DNA from: Streptomyces sp. SW4
GTDB lineage: Bacteria > Actinomycetota > Actinomycetes > Streptomycetales > Streptomycetaceae
Assembly (NCBI GenBank): GCA_003248315.1
Contig: QKWM01000003.1
Location: forward strand, 185,700-249,699
Length of the DNA: 64,000 nucleotides
Direction: 5' to 3'
Position numbers and translations under genes: made by a program. Numbering within the stretch: position 1 is the stretch's first letter; each line of letters opens with the position of its first letter. Positions 9,328-19,965 of this stretch are shown piece after piece. The notes below the pieces were generated by a model that saw nothing but the letters and a program-made list of their open reading frames with translations, was not told the origin of the DNA and made no database searches.

Positions 9328-9431
9328 CGATCCGCCTTTCGTTCTGCTCCAGCGGGGCAAACAGCGCGGGCACGGCCACTGTTCCCGGCCGGCCCGGTCA
9401 CCGGTTCGGGCGGGGGGAGCCGGGCGGTAGT

Positions 9432-9450
9432 GCCGGACAGGCCCTAGCAT
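9432..9450 (+). promoter_or_regulatory. leaderless promoter with shared 15-mer
   Basis: GCCGGACAGGCCCTA (9432-9446) runs into a -10 TAGCAT at 9445-9450, seven bases before the ATG at 9457. No ribosome site is present, so the transcript is probably leaderless. The identical 15-mer stands at the same position before the gene at 51082. Confidence 0.5.
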
Positions 9451-9456
9451 CCAGCC

Positions 9457-9893
9457 ATGGCCATCAGACTCGAGAACGTCGGTATCGCCGTACGCGACCT
9501 AGACGAGGCGATCGCGTTCTTCACCGACCTCGGCCTCACCCTGGTGGGCCGCGACACGGTCAGCGGCGAGTGGGCGGACACCGCCGTCGGCCTCGACGGC
9601 AATCACGCCCGCATCGCGATGCTGCGGACGCCGGACGGTCACGGTCACCTCGAACTCTTCGAGTACCTCCATCCCGACGCGATCGAGACGCAGCCCACCC
9701 GCCCCACGAGATCGGCATGCACCGCGTCGCCTTCTCGGTCGACGACATCGACGCGGCCCTGGAGACGGCCGCGCGGCACGGATGCCGCCCGCTCCGGGGC
9801 GTGGCGACCTACCAGGACCTCTACAAGCTCACGTATCTCCGCGGCCCCAGCGGCATCCTGGTGATGCTCGCCCAGAAGCTCGGGCAGGACTGA
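9457..9893 (+). CDS. VOC superfamily (glyoxalase-like) protein
   Basis: Protein of about 145 residues with two beta-alpha-beta-beta-beta modules. The first begins MAIRLENVGIAVRDLDEAIAFFTDLG; the second begins IGMHRVAFSVDDIDAAL. Potential metal residues are in HGHLELFEYLHP and GMHRVAF. The family includes glyoxalase I, extradiol dioxygenases, methylmalonyl-CoA epimerases and resistance proteins; nothing here singles one out. One base is missing near 9700 (CGCCCCACG). The gene is probably read from a leaderless mRNA. Confidence 0.78.
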
Positions 9894-9912
9894 CGCGCGG
9901 AGCCCGGAGACG

Positions 9913-9961
9913 GCCGAGTGCCGAGTGCCGAGTGCCGACTGCCGAGTGCCGAGTGCCGAGT
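9913..9961. repeat. 7-bp tandem repeat, seven copies
   Basis: Seven back-to-back copies of GCCGAGT; the fourth has C for G. It lies between the VOC gene and the gamma-glutamyltransferase gene, about 100 bases before the latter's start. Copy number could vary by slippage. Confidence 0.9.
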
Positions 9962-10061
9962 GCCCGAATGGCCGGAGACGGCCGGGTGCCGGATGGGCCG
10001 GAGCCGGGACGGCGGGAGGCGCAGCAGAGGCGGTGCGCGGCGGCCGATACCCTGCGCGGAT

Positions 10062-11883
10062 ATGTTCACCACCCGCCCCACTCTCCAGGGCACCTTCGGC
10101 ATGGTGTCCTCCACGCACTGGCTCGCCTCGCAGTCGGCCATGGCCGTCCTGGAGGACGGCGGAAACGCCTACGACGCCGCCGTGGCCGGCGCCTTCGTGC
10201 TGCACGTCGTCGAGCCCCACCTCAACGGCCCGGCCGGAGAGGTGCCGATCCTGCTCGCGCCGGCCGGCGGCGAGGTGCGGGTGCTGTGCGGGCAGGGGGT
10301 GGCACCGGCCGGCGCGAGCGTCGCGCACTACCGGGGCCTCGGCCTCGACCTCGTGCCCGGGACCGGCCCGCTCGCCGCCGCCGTGCCCGGCGCCTTCGAC
10401 GCCTGGATGCTGCTGCTGCGCGACCACGGCACCAAGTCCCTCCCGACGTCCTGAAGTACGCCATCGGCTACGCCGAGCACGGTCACCCCCGGTGGAACGG
10501 GTCGGTGAGACCGTCGAGACCGTGCGGGAGCTGTTCGAGACCGAGTGGACGTCCTCGGCGGAGATCTATCTGCCGGGCGGACGGCCGCCCCGCCCCGGCG
10601 AGCTGTTCCGCAACCCCGCGCTCGCGGCCACCTGGAGGCGGCTGCTCGCGGAGACCCGGGGGCGGGGAGCCGGGAGGCGCGGATCGAGGCGGCCCGGGAG
10701 GTGTGGCGCACCGGGTTCGTCGCCGAGGCCCTGGTCCGGCAGGCCGGCCGGCCCACCCTCGACACCAGCGGCGAGCGGCACACCGGCACCCTCACCGCCG
10801 CCGATCTCGCCGGCTGGTCCGCCACCTACGAGACACCGGCGACGTACGACTGGAACGGCTGGACCGTGTGCAAGGCGGGCCCCTGGAGCCAGGGCCCCGC
10901 CCTGCTCCAGCAGCTCGCGCTGCTCCCGCCCGAGCTGCCCCGCCACGGCTCCGCCGACTACGTCCACCTGCTGATCGAGGGCTGCAAGCTCGCCCTGGCC
11001 GACCGGGAGGCCTGGTACGGCGACGCGGCCGAGGTGCCGCTCGCCGACCTGCTGTCCCCGAGTACAACGCCGCGCGGCGCGCGCTCGTCGGCGACCGGGC
11101 CTCCTTCGACCTGCGGCCCGGCAGCCCCGGCGGGCGCACCCCGCGGCTGTGCGCCCACGCGCGCGTGGTGGCCGCCGAGGGCACCGCCCGGCCCGTGCCC
11201 GGCGCGGGGAGCCGACCGTCGCCAAGAGCCCCGTCTCCCCGGTGCCGGGCGAGCCCGACGTGGCCGCGGACGGCACGACCCGCGGCGACACCTGCCACCT
11301 CGACGTCGTCGACCGCTGGGGCAACATGGTCGCCGCCACCCCCAGCGGCGGCTGGCTCCAGTCCAACCCGGTCGTGCCGGAACTCGGGTTCCCCCTCGGC
11401 ACCCGGCTCCAGATGACCTGGCTGGAGGAGGGGCTGGCGAACACCCTCACCCCGGGCCGCCGGCCGCGCACCACCCTCACCCCCTCCATCGCCCTGCGCG
11501 ACGGCGTGCCCGTGCTCGCCTTCGGCACCCCCGGCGGGGACCAGCAGGACCAGTGGCAGCTGCACTTCTTCCTCGCCGTCGCCGAGCGCGGCCGGGTGCG
11601 GGGCGGACTCGACCTCCAGGGCGCCATCGACGCGCCCAACTGGCACAACGACAGCTTCCCCGGCTCCTTCTTCCCGCGCGGCATGCGCCCGGGCAGTGTC
11701 ACCGTGGAGTCCCGCATGGACCCGGAGGTGGTGGCCGGGCTGCGGCGGCGCGGCCACGACGTCACCGTCGGGGAGCCCTGGTCGGAGGGGCGGCTGTGCG
11801 CCGTCGCGCGGGACCCGGAGAGCGGGATCCTGTCGGCGGCGGCCAACCCGCGCGGCATGCAGGGGTACGCGGTCGGCCGCTGA
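10062..11883 (+). CDS. ggt: gamma-glutamyltransferase family protein
   Basis: N-terminal nucleophile hydrolase of about 608 residues. The precursor should cleave itself before the threonine in RGDTCHLDVVDRWGN. Glycine motif TPSGGWLQSN and the C-terminal RGMRPGSVTVESR region support the family. It starts MFTTRPTLQGTFGMVSSTHW; a signal peptide is absent, so the enzyme may be cytoplasmic. Some relatives are acylases or oxamate amidohydrolase-type proteins, so the gamma-glutamyl substrate is inferred. TACCCT eight bases before the ATG fits a near-leaderless start. Five bases are missing, near 10444, 10490, 10665, 11059 and 11209, all in C or G runs. Confidence 0.82.
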
Positions 11884-12023
11884 CCCCGGCCGCCCGCCGA
11901 CCCCAGGCCGCCCCCGGCCGCCCGCTCCCGCCCGCCGGGGGCGAGCCGGGTCGGTCGTTGAGCCCGGCCGCGGCGGGGGATCGTCCGGTGGGGATCGTCC
12001 GGAACCCGCTGTTCACGGCGATT

Positions 12024-12045
12024 CCGCCCGGGGTGCACCGGGCGG
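12024..12045. terminator. hairpin after gamma-glutamyltransferase gene
   Basis: CCGCCCGG / CCGGGCGG, a perfect 8-base stem with a 6-base loop, about 140 bases after the upstream stop and 37 before the next start. It may be a terminator or a leader structure; no T-tract follows. Confidence 0.4.
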
Positions 12046-12081
12046 GTGGGGATTGTCAGCGGCGCGTGCTCTCATGGAAGC

Positions 12082-12928
12082 ATGATCGAAGACAGCGAAA
12101 CCACCGACGAGTTTCTCGCCCGGCACGCCGACGACGTGGAGGAGGCCGTCCGCAAGGCGGCCGCCCTGGAGATCATGCCGCGCTGGCGCCGGCTCGCCGC
12201 GCACGAGGTCGACCAGAAGACCGGGCCGCACGACCTGGTCACGGACGCCGACCGCCTGGCCGAGCAGTACCTCACCGGGGAGCTGGTCGCCCTCCTGCCC
12301 GGCTCCGTCGTCGTGGGGAGGAGGCGGTGCACGCCAACCCCGCGTCGTACGAGGCGATCCGCGGCGGGGCGCCGGTGTGGATCGTCGACCCCGTCGACGG
12401 CACCCGCCAGTTCGTGCACGGCGACCCCGGCTTCTGCACGCTGGTCGCGCTCGCCCGGCGCGGCACCGTGCTCGCCTCCTGGACCTACGCGCCCGCCCTC
12501 GACCAACTCGCCACGGCCGTCCGCGACCAGGGCGCCTTCCTCGACGGCGAGCGGCTGCACGCGGGGCCGCCGGAGCCCGGCCGCGAGCTGAGGGTCGCCA
12601 CCTCCCACCCGGACTACACCACGGACGAGCAGAAGCGCGCCCTGCTCGGCCTGCGCACCCGGGCGTGGCGTCCCGCCCGTGCGGCTCGGCGGGGCTGGAG
12701 TACCTCGCCGTCGCCCGCGGCGAGTCGGACGCCACCGCCTTCTCCTGGGAGGCGGCGTGGGACCACGCGGCGGGCCTGCTGCTGGTGGAGGAGGCGGGCG
12801 GCACCCATCTGACCCGCACCGGCGAGCCGTTCCGCATCACGGGCGGCAACGACCTGCCGTTCACGGCGGCCCGCGACGCCGCCACCGCGCGCCGCGTCGT
12901 CGCCCTCCTGTCGGGCGAGACCGCCTGA
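12082..12928 (+). CDS. inositol-phosphatase-family phosphatase
   Basis: Mg-dependent phosphatase of about 282 residues. The metal-binding motif IVDPVDGTRQF and the second motif AAWDHAAGLLLVEEAGG are complete; a GEEAV segment gives the first acidic pair. The family contains inositol monophosphatase, histidinol phosphatase and PAP phosphatase, and the sequence does not decide between them. ATG 12082 is the first start consistent with MIEDSETTDEFLARHADDV; an in-frame ATG exists at 12046 but lacks a ribosome site. Two bases are missing, near 12316 and 12658. Confidence 0.83.
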
Positions 12929-13044
12929 CCCCGCCCCCGGCCCGCACTTCGGGGCGTGACGCCGCCCGTACCCGCGCGCGGGGGCTGTCCGTGCCGCGGC
13001 CTATCCTGATCTCAGTGGCCGTCGGCTGACGAAGGGGTCCGAAG

Positions 13045-14457
13045 GTGCCGTCGATGCTCGATGCCGTCGTGGTGGGTGCGGGCCGAACGGCCTCACGGCC
13101 GCCGTGGAGCTGGCCCGCCGCGGCTTCTCGGTCGCCGTGTTCGAGGCGCGGGACACGGTCGGCGGCGGCGTCCGCACCGAGGAGCTGACGCTGCCCGGTT
13201 TCCGGCACGACCCGTGCTCCGCGGCACACCCCCTCGCCATCAACTCCCCGGCCTTCCGCGGCCTGCCCTGGAGCGCTACGGACTCGAGTGGCTGCACGCG
13301 GACCTGCCCATGGCGCATCCGTTCCCGGACGGCTCGGCCGCCGTGCTCGCCCGGTCCGTCGGCGAGACCGCCGCCTCGTTCGGCCCGCGCGACGCGGGGC
13401 GTACCGCAGGCTGATCGAGCCCTTCCTGCACCGCTGGGACACGCTCGCCCGCGACTTCATGTCCCTGCCGCTGACCGCGCTGCCCGCGACCCGGTCACCC
13501 TCGCCCGCTTCGGCCTGGCCGGACTGCCCCCTCGACCTGGCTGATGCGCCGGTTCCGCGACGAGAAGGCCAGGACCCTGTTCGCCGGGCTCGTCGCGCAC
13601 GTGATGGCCCCGCTCGGCGGTTTCGCCACCAGCGCCATCGGCCTGGTCTTCGCGCTCGCCGCGCACGCCCGCGGCTGGCCGGTGGCCCGGGGCGGCTCCC
13701 AGGCCATCTCCGACGCCCTCGCCGGGTACCTCACCGACCTCGGCGGCACGCTGCACACCGACTACGAGGTCAAGCGGCTGGACGACCTGCCGCCCGCCCG
13801 CGCCTACGTCTTCGACACCTCGCCCACCGCTCTGGCCCGGATCGCCGGCCTCGGCCGGTACTACGACGACTACCGGTACGGCCCCGGTGTCTTCAAGATC
13901 GACTACGCGCTGGACGGCCCGGTGCCGTGGACCGCCGAGGAGGCCCGGGCCGCCGGCACCGTGCAGATCGGCGCGGACAGCGCGGAGATCGGCGCCGCCC
14001 TGCACGCGGCGTCCCGCGCGGGGCGGGCACCCGAGCGGCCGTTCCTCATCACCGTGCAGCCCAGCGTCGCCGACCCCACCCGGGCCCCGGAGGGCAAGCA
14101 CGTCTTCTGGGCCTACGGCCATGTGCCGAACGGCTGGACGGGCGACCTCACCGACGCCATAGAACGCCAGCTGGAGCGCTTCGCCCCCGGCTTCCGCGAC
14201 CGCGTCCTCGCCCGCGCCACGGCCGGCCCGCCCGAACTCGCCGCCCGCAACGCCAACTACGTGGGCGGCGACATCGCCTCCGGCGCGGTCTCCGGGCTGC
14301 AGATCCTGCTGCGCCCCAAGCTCTCCCTCTTCCCGTACGCCACCCGCACCCGGCCGTCTACCTCTGCTCCTCGGCCACCCCGCCGGGTCCCGGCGTGCAC
14401 GGCATGTCCGGGCACAACGCGGCCAAGGCCGTCTGGCGCCGGCTGCGGCAGACCTGA
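13045..14457 (+). CDS. FAD-dependent oxidoreductase, phytoene-desaturase-like
   Basis: Flavoprotein of about 472 residues. The Rossmann motif [20 protein letters not shown] at the N terminus, then [15 protein letters not shown], place it with phytoene desaturase-related NAD(P)/FAD proteins. The C-terminal FAD segment [20 protein letters not shown] is typical. No carotenoid genes are nearby, so substrate is unknown. GTG 13045 follows AAGGGG at 13032-13037; the in-frame ATG 13054 is too far from it. Six bases are missing (near 13082, 13268, 13398, 13488, 13527 and 14352). Confidence 0.8.
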
Positions 14458-14480
14458 TCCCGGAGAGGGCCGAGACGGAC

Positions 14481-15004
14481 ATGACCGCGCACCGCACCCG
14501 CATCACGCTCGTCCAGGGCGACATCACCCGCGAGAGCGCCGACGCCATCGTCAACGCGGCCAACTCCTCGCTGCTCGGCGGAGGCGGCGTCGACGGCGCC
14601 GTCCACCGCCGCGGCGGCCCCGCCATCCTGCGGGAGTGCCGGGAGCTGCGCGCCTCCCGCTACGGCAGGGGCCTGCCACCGGTCGGGCCGTCGCCACCAC
14701 CGCAGGCGACCTCGACGCCCGCTGGGTGATCCACACCGTCGGACCGGTCTGGTCGGCCACCGAGGACCGCTCCGGCCTGCTCGCCTCCTGCTACCGCGAG
14801 TCGCTGCGGGTCGCCGACGAGCTGGGCGCCCGGACGGTCGCCTTCCCGGCGATCTCGACCGGCGTCTACCGCTGGCCGATGGACGACGCGGCCCGTATCG
14901 CCATCACGACCGTGCGGGAGACCCGCACCTCGGTCGAGGAGGCCCGGTTCGTGCTCTTCGACGACCGGGCCTACGCGGCCTTCGCCGAGCAGGCCGCGCA
15001 CTGA
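14481..15004 (+). CDS. macro-domain protein, O-acetyl-ADP-ribose deacetylase type
   Basis: Macro domain of about 174 residues. It has the conserved ALGQGDIT-like start ([20 protein letters not shown]), the Asn-rich [19 protein letters not shown] loop and the [11 protein letters not shown] motif. Such proteins bind ADP-ribose and usually remove it from proteins or deacetylate O-acetyl-ADP-ribose. GGAGAGGG lies eleven bases before ATG 14481. It follows the FAD gene by 23 bases and may be cotranscribed. One base is missing near 14678. A sirtuin that would produce the substrate is encoded at 34954-35679. Confidence 0.87.
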
Positions 15005-15120
15005 CCGCCCGTCCCCGCCGGGCAGGCCCCTGGGCACGTCCCCGCGGGCGCGTCCCCGCCGGGCGCGCCCAAGAAGCACCCCTGAGGAGCCGGTCCGAGC
15101 ACCCCCCGGGCGGGAGCCGG

Positions 15121-15771
15121 TCAGCCCTCGGTCTGCCGCCGGTGGCCCATCGCCGCCTTCCGGCTGCTCGCCAGGTGCTCCAGCACCAGGGACTCCACCT
15201 TCTGCACGTCCCGTTCGGCGATGGCGTCGTAGAGCGCCTCGTGCTCCGCGGCGACGGCCAGCAGGTCGTCGTGCTGCCCGAGCAGCCAGCGCAGCCTGCT
15301 GCGCAGCACGTTCTCCAGCTCGGTCAGCAGTTCGTTCCCGGCCAGCGACGTGACCGTCATGTGGAAGTCCGCGGCGGCCCGGCGGGCGCGCACCGCGTCC
15401 CCCGCGCGAGCCGCCTCCAGCTCGGCGTCCACGACGGCCCGGAGCCGTTCCAGGCCTTCCCGGGTGTGCCGCTGCGCGGCGAGCCGGAACGACAGCAGCT
15501 CCAGCGCCGACCGCACCTCGTCGAGGTCGGCGACGTCACTGGGGGTGAACTCGCGCACCACCGCCCAGGTCCGCGGCCGGGGCGTGACCAGCCCCTCGGC
15601 CACCAGCGCCTTCAGCGCCTCCCGCACGGGGAGGCGGCTGACGCCCAGTGCCTCGGCCAGCTCCCGTTCCACCAGCCGGCTGCCGGGGCGGCGCACTCCG
15701 TCCAGGATCTCGTCACGCAGCTGCCGCGTCACCCGCTCCGACTCGGGTGCGAAGTCCCCAGACGCGCCCAT
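15121..15771 (-). CDS. GntR-family regulator, FCD type
   Basis: Transcription factor of 216 residues, intact. The winged-helix DNA-binding domain is at about 12-78 (QLRDEILDGVRRPGSRLVER, GVSRLPVREALKALVAEGLV). The all-helical FCD ligand domain follows at about 85-205, with its metal-binding Asp/His positions in RSALELLSFR and DFHMTVTSLAG. Members respond to organic acids or amino-acid-like ligands. ATG 15771 is preceded by AAGGA. It lies directly downstream of the racemase-like and permease genes on the same strand, which are its likely targets. Candidate sites are the repeated GTATCCCAAA at 18127 and 18270. Confidence 0.88.
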   Translation of the reverse strand: MGASGDFAPESERVTRQLRDEILDGVRRPGSRLVERELAEALGVSRLPVREALKALVAEGLVTPRPRTWAVVREFTPSDVADLDEVRSALELLSFRLAAQRHTREGLERLRAVVDAELEAARAGDAVRARRAAADFHMTVTSLAGNELLTELENVLRSRLRWLLGQHDDLLAVAAEHEALYDAIAERDVQKVESLVLEHLASSRKAAMGHRRQTEG

Positions 15772-15848
15772 CCCCGTCCTTCTTCTCTCGTCGCCGTGCC
15801 AGCACGGTGACCTTAGCGAACGACGCCCGGGGCGGCACACGCGACGGG

Positions 15849-16572
15849 TCAGCCCGCCAGGGGCGGCCAGTTGACGATCCGCTTGGGCCGCGGCGCCGCG
15901 TAGGTGCGCACCTTGGACGTGGACAGCCCGAGGCGGACCAGCGACTCGGCGATGGTCACGGCGGCGGCGACCCCGTCGACGACCGGCACCCCGGTGCGTT
16001 CGACGACGGCGTCGGCGAGGCCCGCCATGCCCCGCATCCCAGGCAGATCACCTCGGCCCGGTCCTCCCGCACCGCCAGCTCGGCCTCCTCGGCGATGGCG
16101 TCGACCGCCGCCTTCTCGTCCTGTTCCAGGTCGAGCACGCCGAGCCCGCTCGCGCGCACGGAGGCGCACCGGGCGCTGAGCCCGGCGACGTGGAGCCGTT
16201 CCTCGATCAGCGGGACCGTGCGGTCGAGGGTCGTGACGACGGAGTAGCGCCGGCCGAGGAACTGGGCCGTGCTGGCGGCGGCCTCGGTGATGTCGACGAC
16301 GGGGACGTCGAGCAGTTCCTGCAGCCCTTCCCGGCCGTGCTCGCCGTACCCGGCCTGGATGACCGCGTCGTAGGGGCCGGGGTGGGCGCGGACGGCCTCC
16401 ATCACGGCGATCGCGGCGAGGTAGCTCTCGTAGTTGCCCTCCACCGAGACCGCGCCGAAGGACGGGGTGAGCGGGACGATCTCGGTGCCGGGGAGGCGGC
16501 GAGGGCGGCCTGCCGGCCGATGGCGTCGGTGATGGACTGCGTGGTGTTGACGTTGGCGACGAGGATGCGCAT
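15849..16572 (-). CDS. Asp/Glu/hydantoin racemase family protein
   Basis: Protein of about 241 residues, start MRILVANVNTTQSITDAIG, typical of the family that includes hydantoin and allantoin racemases, arylmalonate decarboxylase and maleate isomerase. The second catalytic cysteine is present in ICLGCGGMAG. At the first cysteine position the sequence reads VIQAGYGEHGREGL, so no cysteine is there. This makes a classical two-base racemase doubtful. Context with an NCS1 permease and GntR regulator supports a role in hydantoin or allantoin use. GAAGG lies before ATG 16572. Two bases are missing, near 16494 and 16031. Confidence 0.8.
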
Positions 16573-16595
16573 GGCTGGCCTTCGGCTCGGACGGG

Positions 16596-18074
16596 TCATT
16601 CGGCGTCGACGGCGATGGCCTCGCCGTCGACGTCGCGGACGGGGGCGGTGCGGTCGGCGACGACCGTGTAGAGCAGGGCGCCCAGCACGGCTCCGATGAA
16701 CCAGGAGAAGCCCGCGGCGGCGTGGAACGCCGGGACCAGGGCGACGACCACGGCGATCGCGGCGCTGGGCACGAACGCGGCGACGGCCCGGGGGTTGTAG
16801 CCGCGCCGGTAGTGGTACTCGCCGCCGGCGTCCTCCGTGTACAGCGCGGGGACGTTCACCCGGGCCCGGCGCAGCAGCCAGTAGTCCGCCATGATGACGC
16901 CGAACAGCGGGCCGAGCAGGGCGCCCAGGCCGCCGAGGAAGTAGTTGACGACGGCCGGGCTGTTGTAGAGGTTCCAGGGCGTGATCACCAGGCCGAGGAC
17001 GGCGGTGACCACGGCGGCCCGCCGGAAGTTCAGCCGGCGCGGGAAGAGGTCCACCAGCGCGTAGATGGGGCCACGAAGTTGGCCAGCAGGTTCACCGCGA
17101 TCGTCAGGGCGATCAGGGCGAGGGAGGCCGTCGCCAGCAGGAACATGTTCGGGATGGTCCGGACGATGTCGGTGGGGCTGGTGATGACGTGGCCGTCCAG
17201 CTTGAACTGGGCGCCGCTGAGCACCGCCACGATGACGGCGAAGAAGAGCATGTTCACCGGGATGCCGATGACATTGCCGCGGACGATGGCGGAGCGGTCC
17301 TTGGCCGACCGGGTGAAGTCGCAGAAGTTCAGCACGAACGTGCCGTAGATGACCACCCAGAGGGCGGCGGCCTGGAGGATCTGCAGCCACATCGCCCCGC
17401 CGGTGAGCGGTGCGTCGACCGACAGGGAGATCGAGGCGTCGGCGCGCACGAACATCCACACGGCGAGCGCGCACATGGTGATCAGCGTCGTCGGCGCGGC
17501 GAAGGCCATGTACCGGCGGATCATCTGCATGCCGTAGCTGACGATGAGCACCTGGAGTCCCCACAGCGTCAGGAAGGTGATCCAGCCAGCGGCGACTGGC
17601 CGAGCAGGGAGCCGCTGTCCAGCCGGGCCAGCCCGGGGAACATCGCCACCAGCAGGGCGCTGAGGACCACGGCGGCGAGGTAGGTCTGGATGCCGAACCA
17701 GGCGATGGCGACGGCGCCGCGGACCCCGGCCGGGATCTTGGCGCCGTTGATGCCGAACGCGACGCGGCTCATGACCGGGAACGGGACGCCGGTCTTGTGC
17801 CCCATGAACCCGGAGAGCGTCAGCAGGAGGAACAGCAGGACGGAGGCGAGGGCGAAGGCGGCCAGGATGCCCCATACGCTCAGGCCGAGCGCGAACAGGC
17901 CGATGGCGAAGGCGTAGTTGCCGAGGCTGTGCACGTCGTTGGCCCAGAGGGTGAAGACGTTGTAGGCGCCCCAGCGGCGGCCCTCGCGCTTGGTCGGGCC
18001 AGGTCGTACGTGTAGAGGCCGGGGCTCACGGAGGTGCCGGTCTCGACGGAGGAGCGGTCGTCCAGGGCGGTCAT
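16596..18074 (-). CDS. NCS1 nucleobase/hydantoin/allantoin permease
   Basis: Membrane transporter of about 493 residues with roughly twelve hydrophobic segments. NCS1 signatures include LWANDVHSLGNYAFAIGLF in the first segment, PVMSRVAFGINGAKIPAGVRG, the FVLNFCDFTRSAKD region and IMADYWLLRRARVNV. These proteins carry uracil, cytosine, allantoin or hydantoins with a cation. ATG 18074 follows AGGAG. The racemase gene lies 23 bases downstream and the GntR gene after that, forming one leftward unit. Three bases are missing, near 17999, 17588 and 17073. Confidence 0.88.
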
Positions 18075-18126
18075 GGGGGCTCCTGGGATCGGGGGACGGG
18101 GAGCGGGTCCTGTCGGCCCCCGTTTT

Positions 18127-18136
18127 GTATCCCAAA
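18127..18136 (-). promoter_or_regulatory. GTATCCCAAA site, permease side
   Basis: GTATCCCAAA within TTTG-TATCC-CAAA, a 4-5-4 inverted repeat, 53 bases before the permease start. The same 10-mer recurs at 18270. It is a candidate GntR operator. Confidence 0.45.
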
Positions 18137-18269
18137 GGGTTTCCGCCAACAAGGGTTCTCGTGCGCTGTCGAGGCGACCTTGGCTGTTGCTACGAGCATG
18201 AAGGGGACATTCGTGAGTTAACGGGATCCGAATCACGAGTGAACGACCCTCGATGTCTGCCCTGAATCG

Positions 18270-18279
18270 GTATCCCAAA
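18270..18279 (+). promoter_or_regulatory. GTATCCCAAA site, ABC transporter side
   Basis: Second exact copy of GTATCCCAAA, 143 bases from the first and 89 bases before the binding-protein start. A TTGACG at 18306-18311 may be the -35 of the rightward operon, but I found no good -10 for it. If one regulator binds both copies, the NCS1 and ABC systems are controlled together. Confidence 0.4.
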
Positions 18280-18367
18280 TCTCGGTGGATGCGAAGCTTC
18301 CCCGGTTGACGGTTTAATTGCGTCCGATGTGCAACAACGGCTCACCGGCAAGAAGTGTGGGGGACAT

Positions 18368-19965
18368 ATGACAACCCGTCGGATACGAAGCGCCGCCGCC
18401 GCGGCGCTGGCGATGGCCGCGGGCGTCACCGCCTGCTCCGCCCCCGGCGGCGGCTCCGGCGGCACCGGCGACGGCAAGGCCGCCGACTCGGTGGTCATCG
18501 GCGTCGCCACCGAGCCGGACACCCTCAGCCCGCTCCTCGGCTACGGCAAGGACGGCAACTCCAAGATCTTCGACGGGCTGCTCGCCCGCGACACCGACCT
18601 CGGCCTCGAGCCCGCCCTCGCGGCGAAGCTCCCGAGGTCACGGACGGCGGCCGGACCTACACCTACACCCTGCGCGACGGCGTGAAGTTCAGCGACGGCG
18701 AACCGCTGACCGCCGACGACGTGGTCTACACGTACCGCACCGTGCTGGACGCGAAGACCAACAACACCGCCAAGAGCGAGCTGGACGCCGTCAAGAGCGT
18801 CGAGGCCGAGGGCGACGACAAGGTCGTCTTCACCCTGAAGTACCCCTACGCCGCCTTCGCCGCGCGCACGGTCCTGCCCATCGTCCCCGAGCACGTCGCC
18901 GGGAAGCAGGACCCCAACACCGGCTCCTTCAACACCGCACCCGTCGGCACCGGCCCGTACGTGCTGACGAACTGGAGCAAGGGCGAGAAGCTCACCTTCA
19001 AGGCCAACCCCCACTACTGGGGCGGCAAGCCCGAGGTGACCTCCTTCACCATGGCCGTCATCGCCGACGACAACGTCCGCGCCACCCGGCTGCGCTCCGG
19101 CGACCTCGACGGCGCCGTGCTCCCGCCCAACCTCGCCGCCACCTTCGAGAAGGACGACGCCAAGCGGACCTACCGGGCGAAGTCGTACGACTTCCGGGCC
19201 GTCACCCTCCCGACGGAGAACGAGGTGACCGGCGACCGCGCGATCCGGCGGGCCCTCGACGCGGCCGTCGACCGCCGGGCCATGGTCGACAAGATCCTCG
19301 ACGGCGCCGGCAGCCCCGCCTACGGGCCGCTGCCCGCGGCCGACCCCTGGTACACCGAGGAGATCGAGCGCCGGCACGACCTCGCCGGGGCCCGGCGCAT
19401 CCTGGACGAGGCCGGCTGGAAGCCCGGCAAGGACGGCATCCGCGCCAAGGACGGACGGCGCGCCTCCTTCACCCTGTACTACCCCTCGGGCGACAAGGTC
19501 CGCCAGGACCACGCCCTCGCCTACGCCTCCGACGCCAAGAAGGCCGGCATCGAGGTGAAGGTGGAGGGCGCCACCTGGGAGGTCATCGAGCCGCGGATGG
19601 GCCGCGACGCCGTGCTCGCCGGCTTCGGCAGCGTCGGCGACCCGGACTTCGGCCTCTACACCCTGCTGCACTCCTCCCTCGCCGGCGACGGGTTCAACAA
19701 CATGGCCCGCTACGACAACCCGGCGGTCGACCAGGCCCTCGACCGGGGCCGCAGGAGCCAGGACCCGAAGGAGCGCGAGGCCGCCTACGCCACGGTCCAG
19801 AAGGAACTGACCGAGGACCCCGGCTACACCTTCCTCACCCACATCGACCACCTGTACGTCCTCGCCGACCGCTGGAAGGGCCTGACCACCCAGCTCGAAC
19901 CGCACGAGCACGGCTTCGCCAGCGGCCCCTGGTGGAACATCGAGGACTGGCAGCCGAAGAAATGA
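18368..19965 (+). CDS. ABC transporter substrate-binding lipoprotein
   Basis: Peptide/nickel-type (SBP family 5) binding protein of about 532 residues. The lipoprotein signal ends VTAC with Cys23 as the lipid anchor. Family features: EPDTLSPLLGYGKD near the mature start, DGVKFSDGEPLTADDVVYTY, and PVGTGPYVLTNW. It captures a peptide-like or related ligand outside the membrane and hands it to the two permeases. GGGGG lies shortly before ATG 18368. One base is missing near 18631. It is the first of five overlapping genes. Confidence 0.88.

Noticed and set aside
9900..10061. CRISPR-like repeat
   Set aside because: The 7-base units are contiguous with no spacers; it is a simple tandem repeat.
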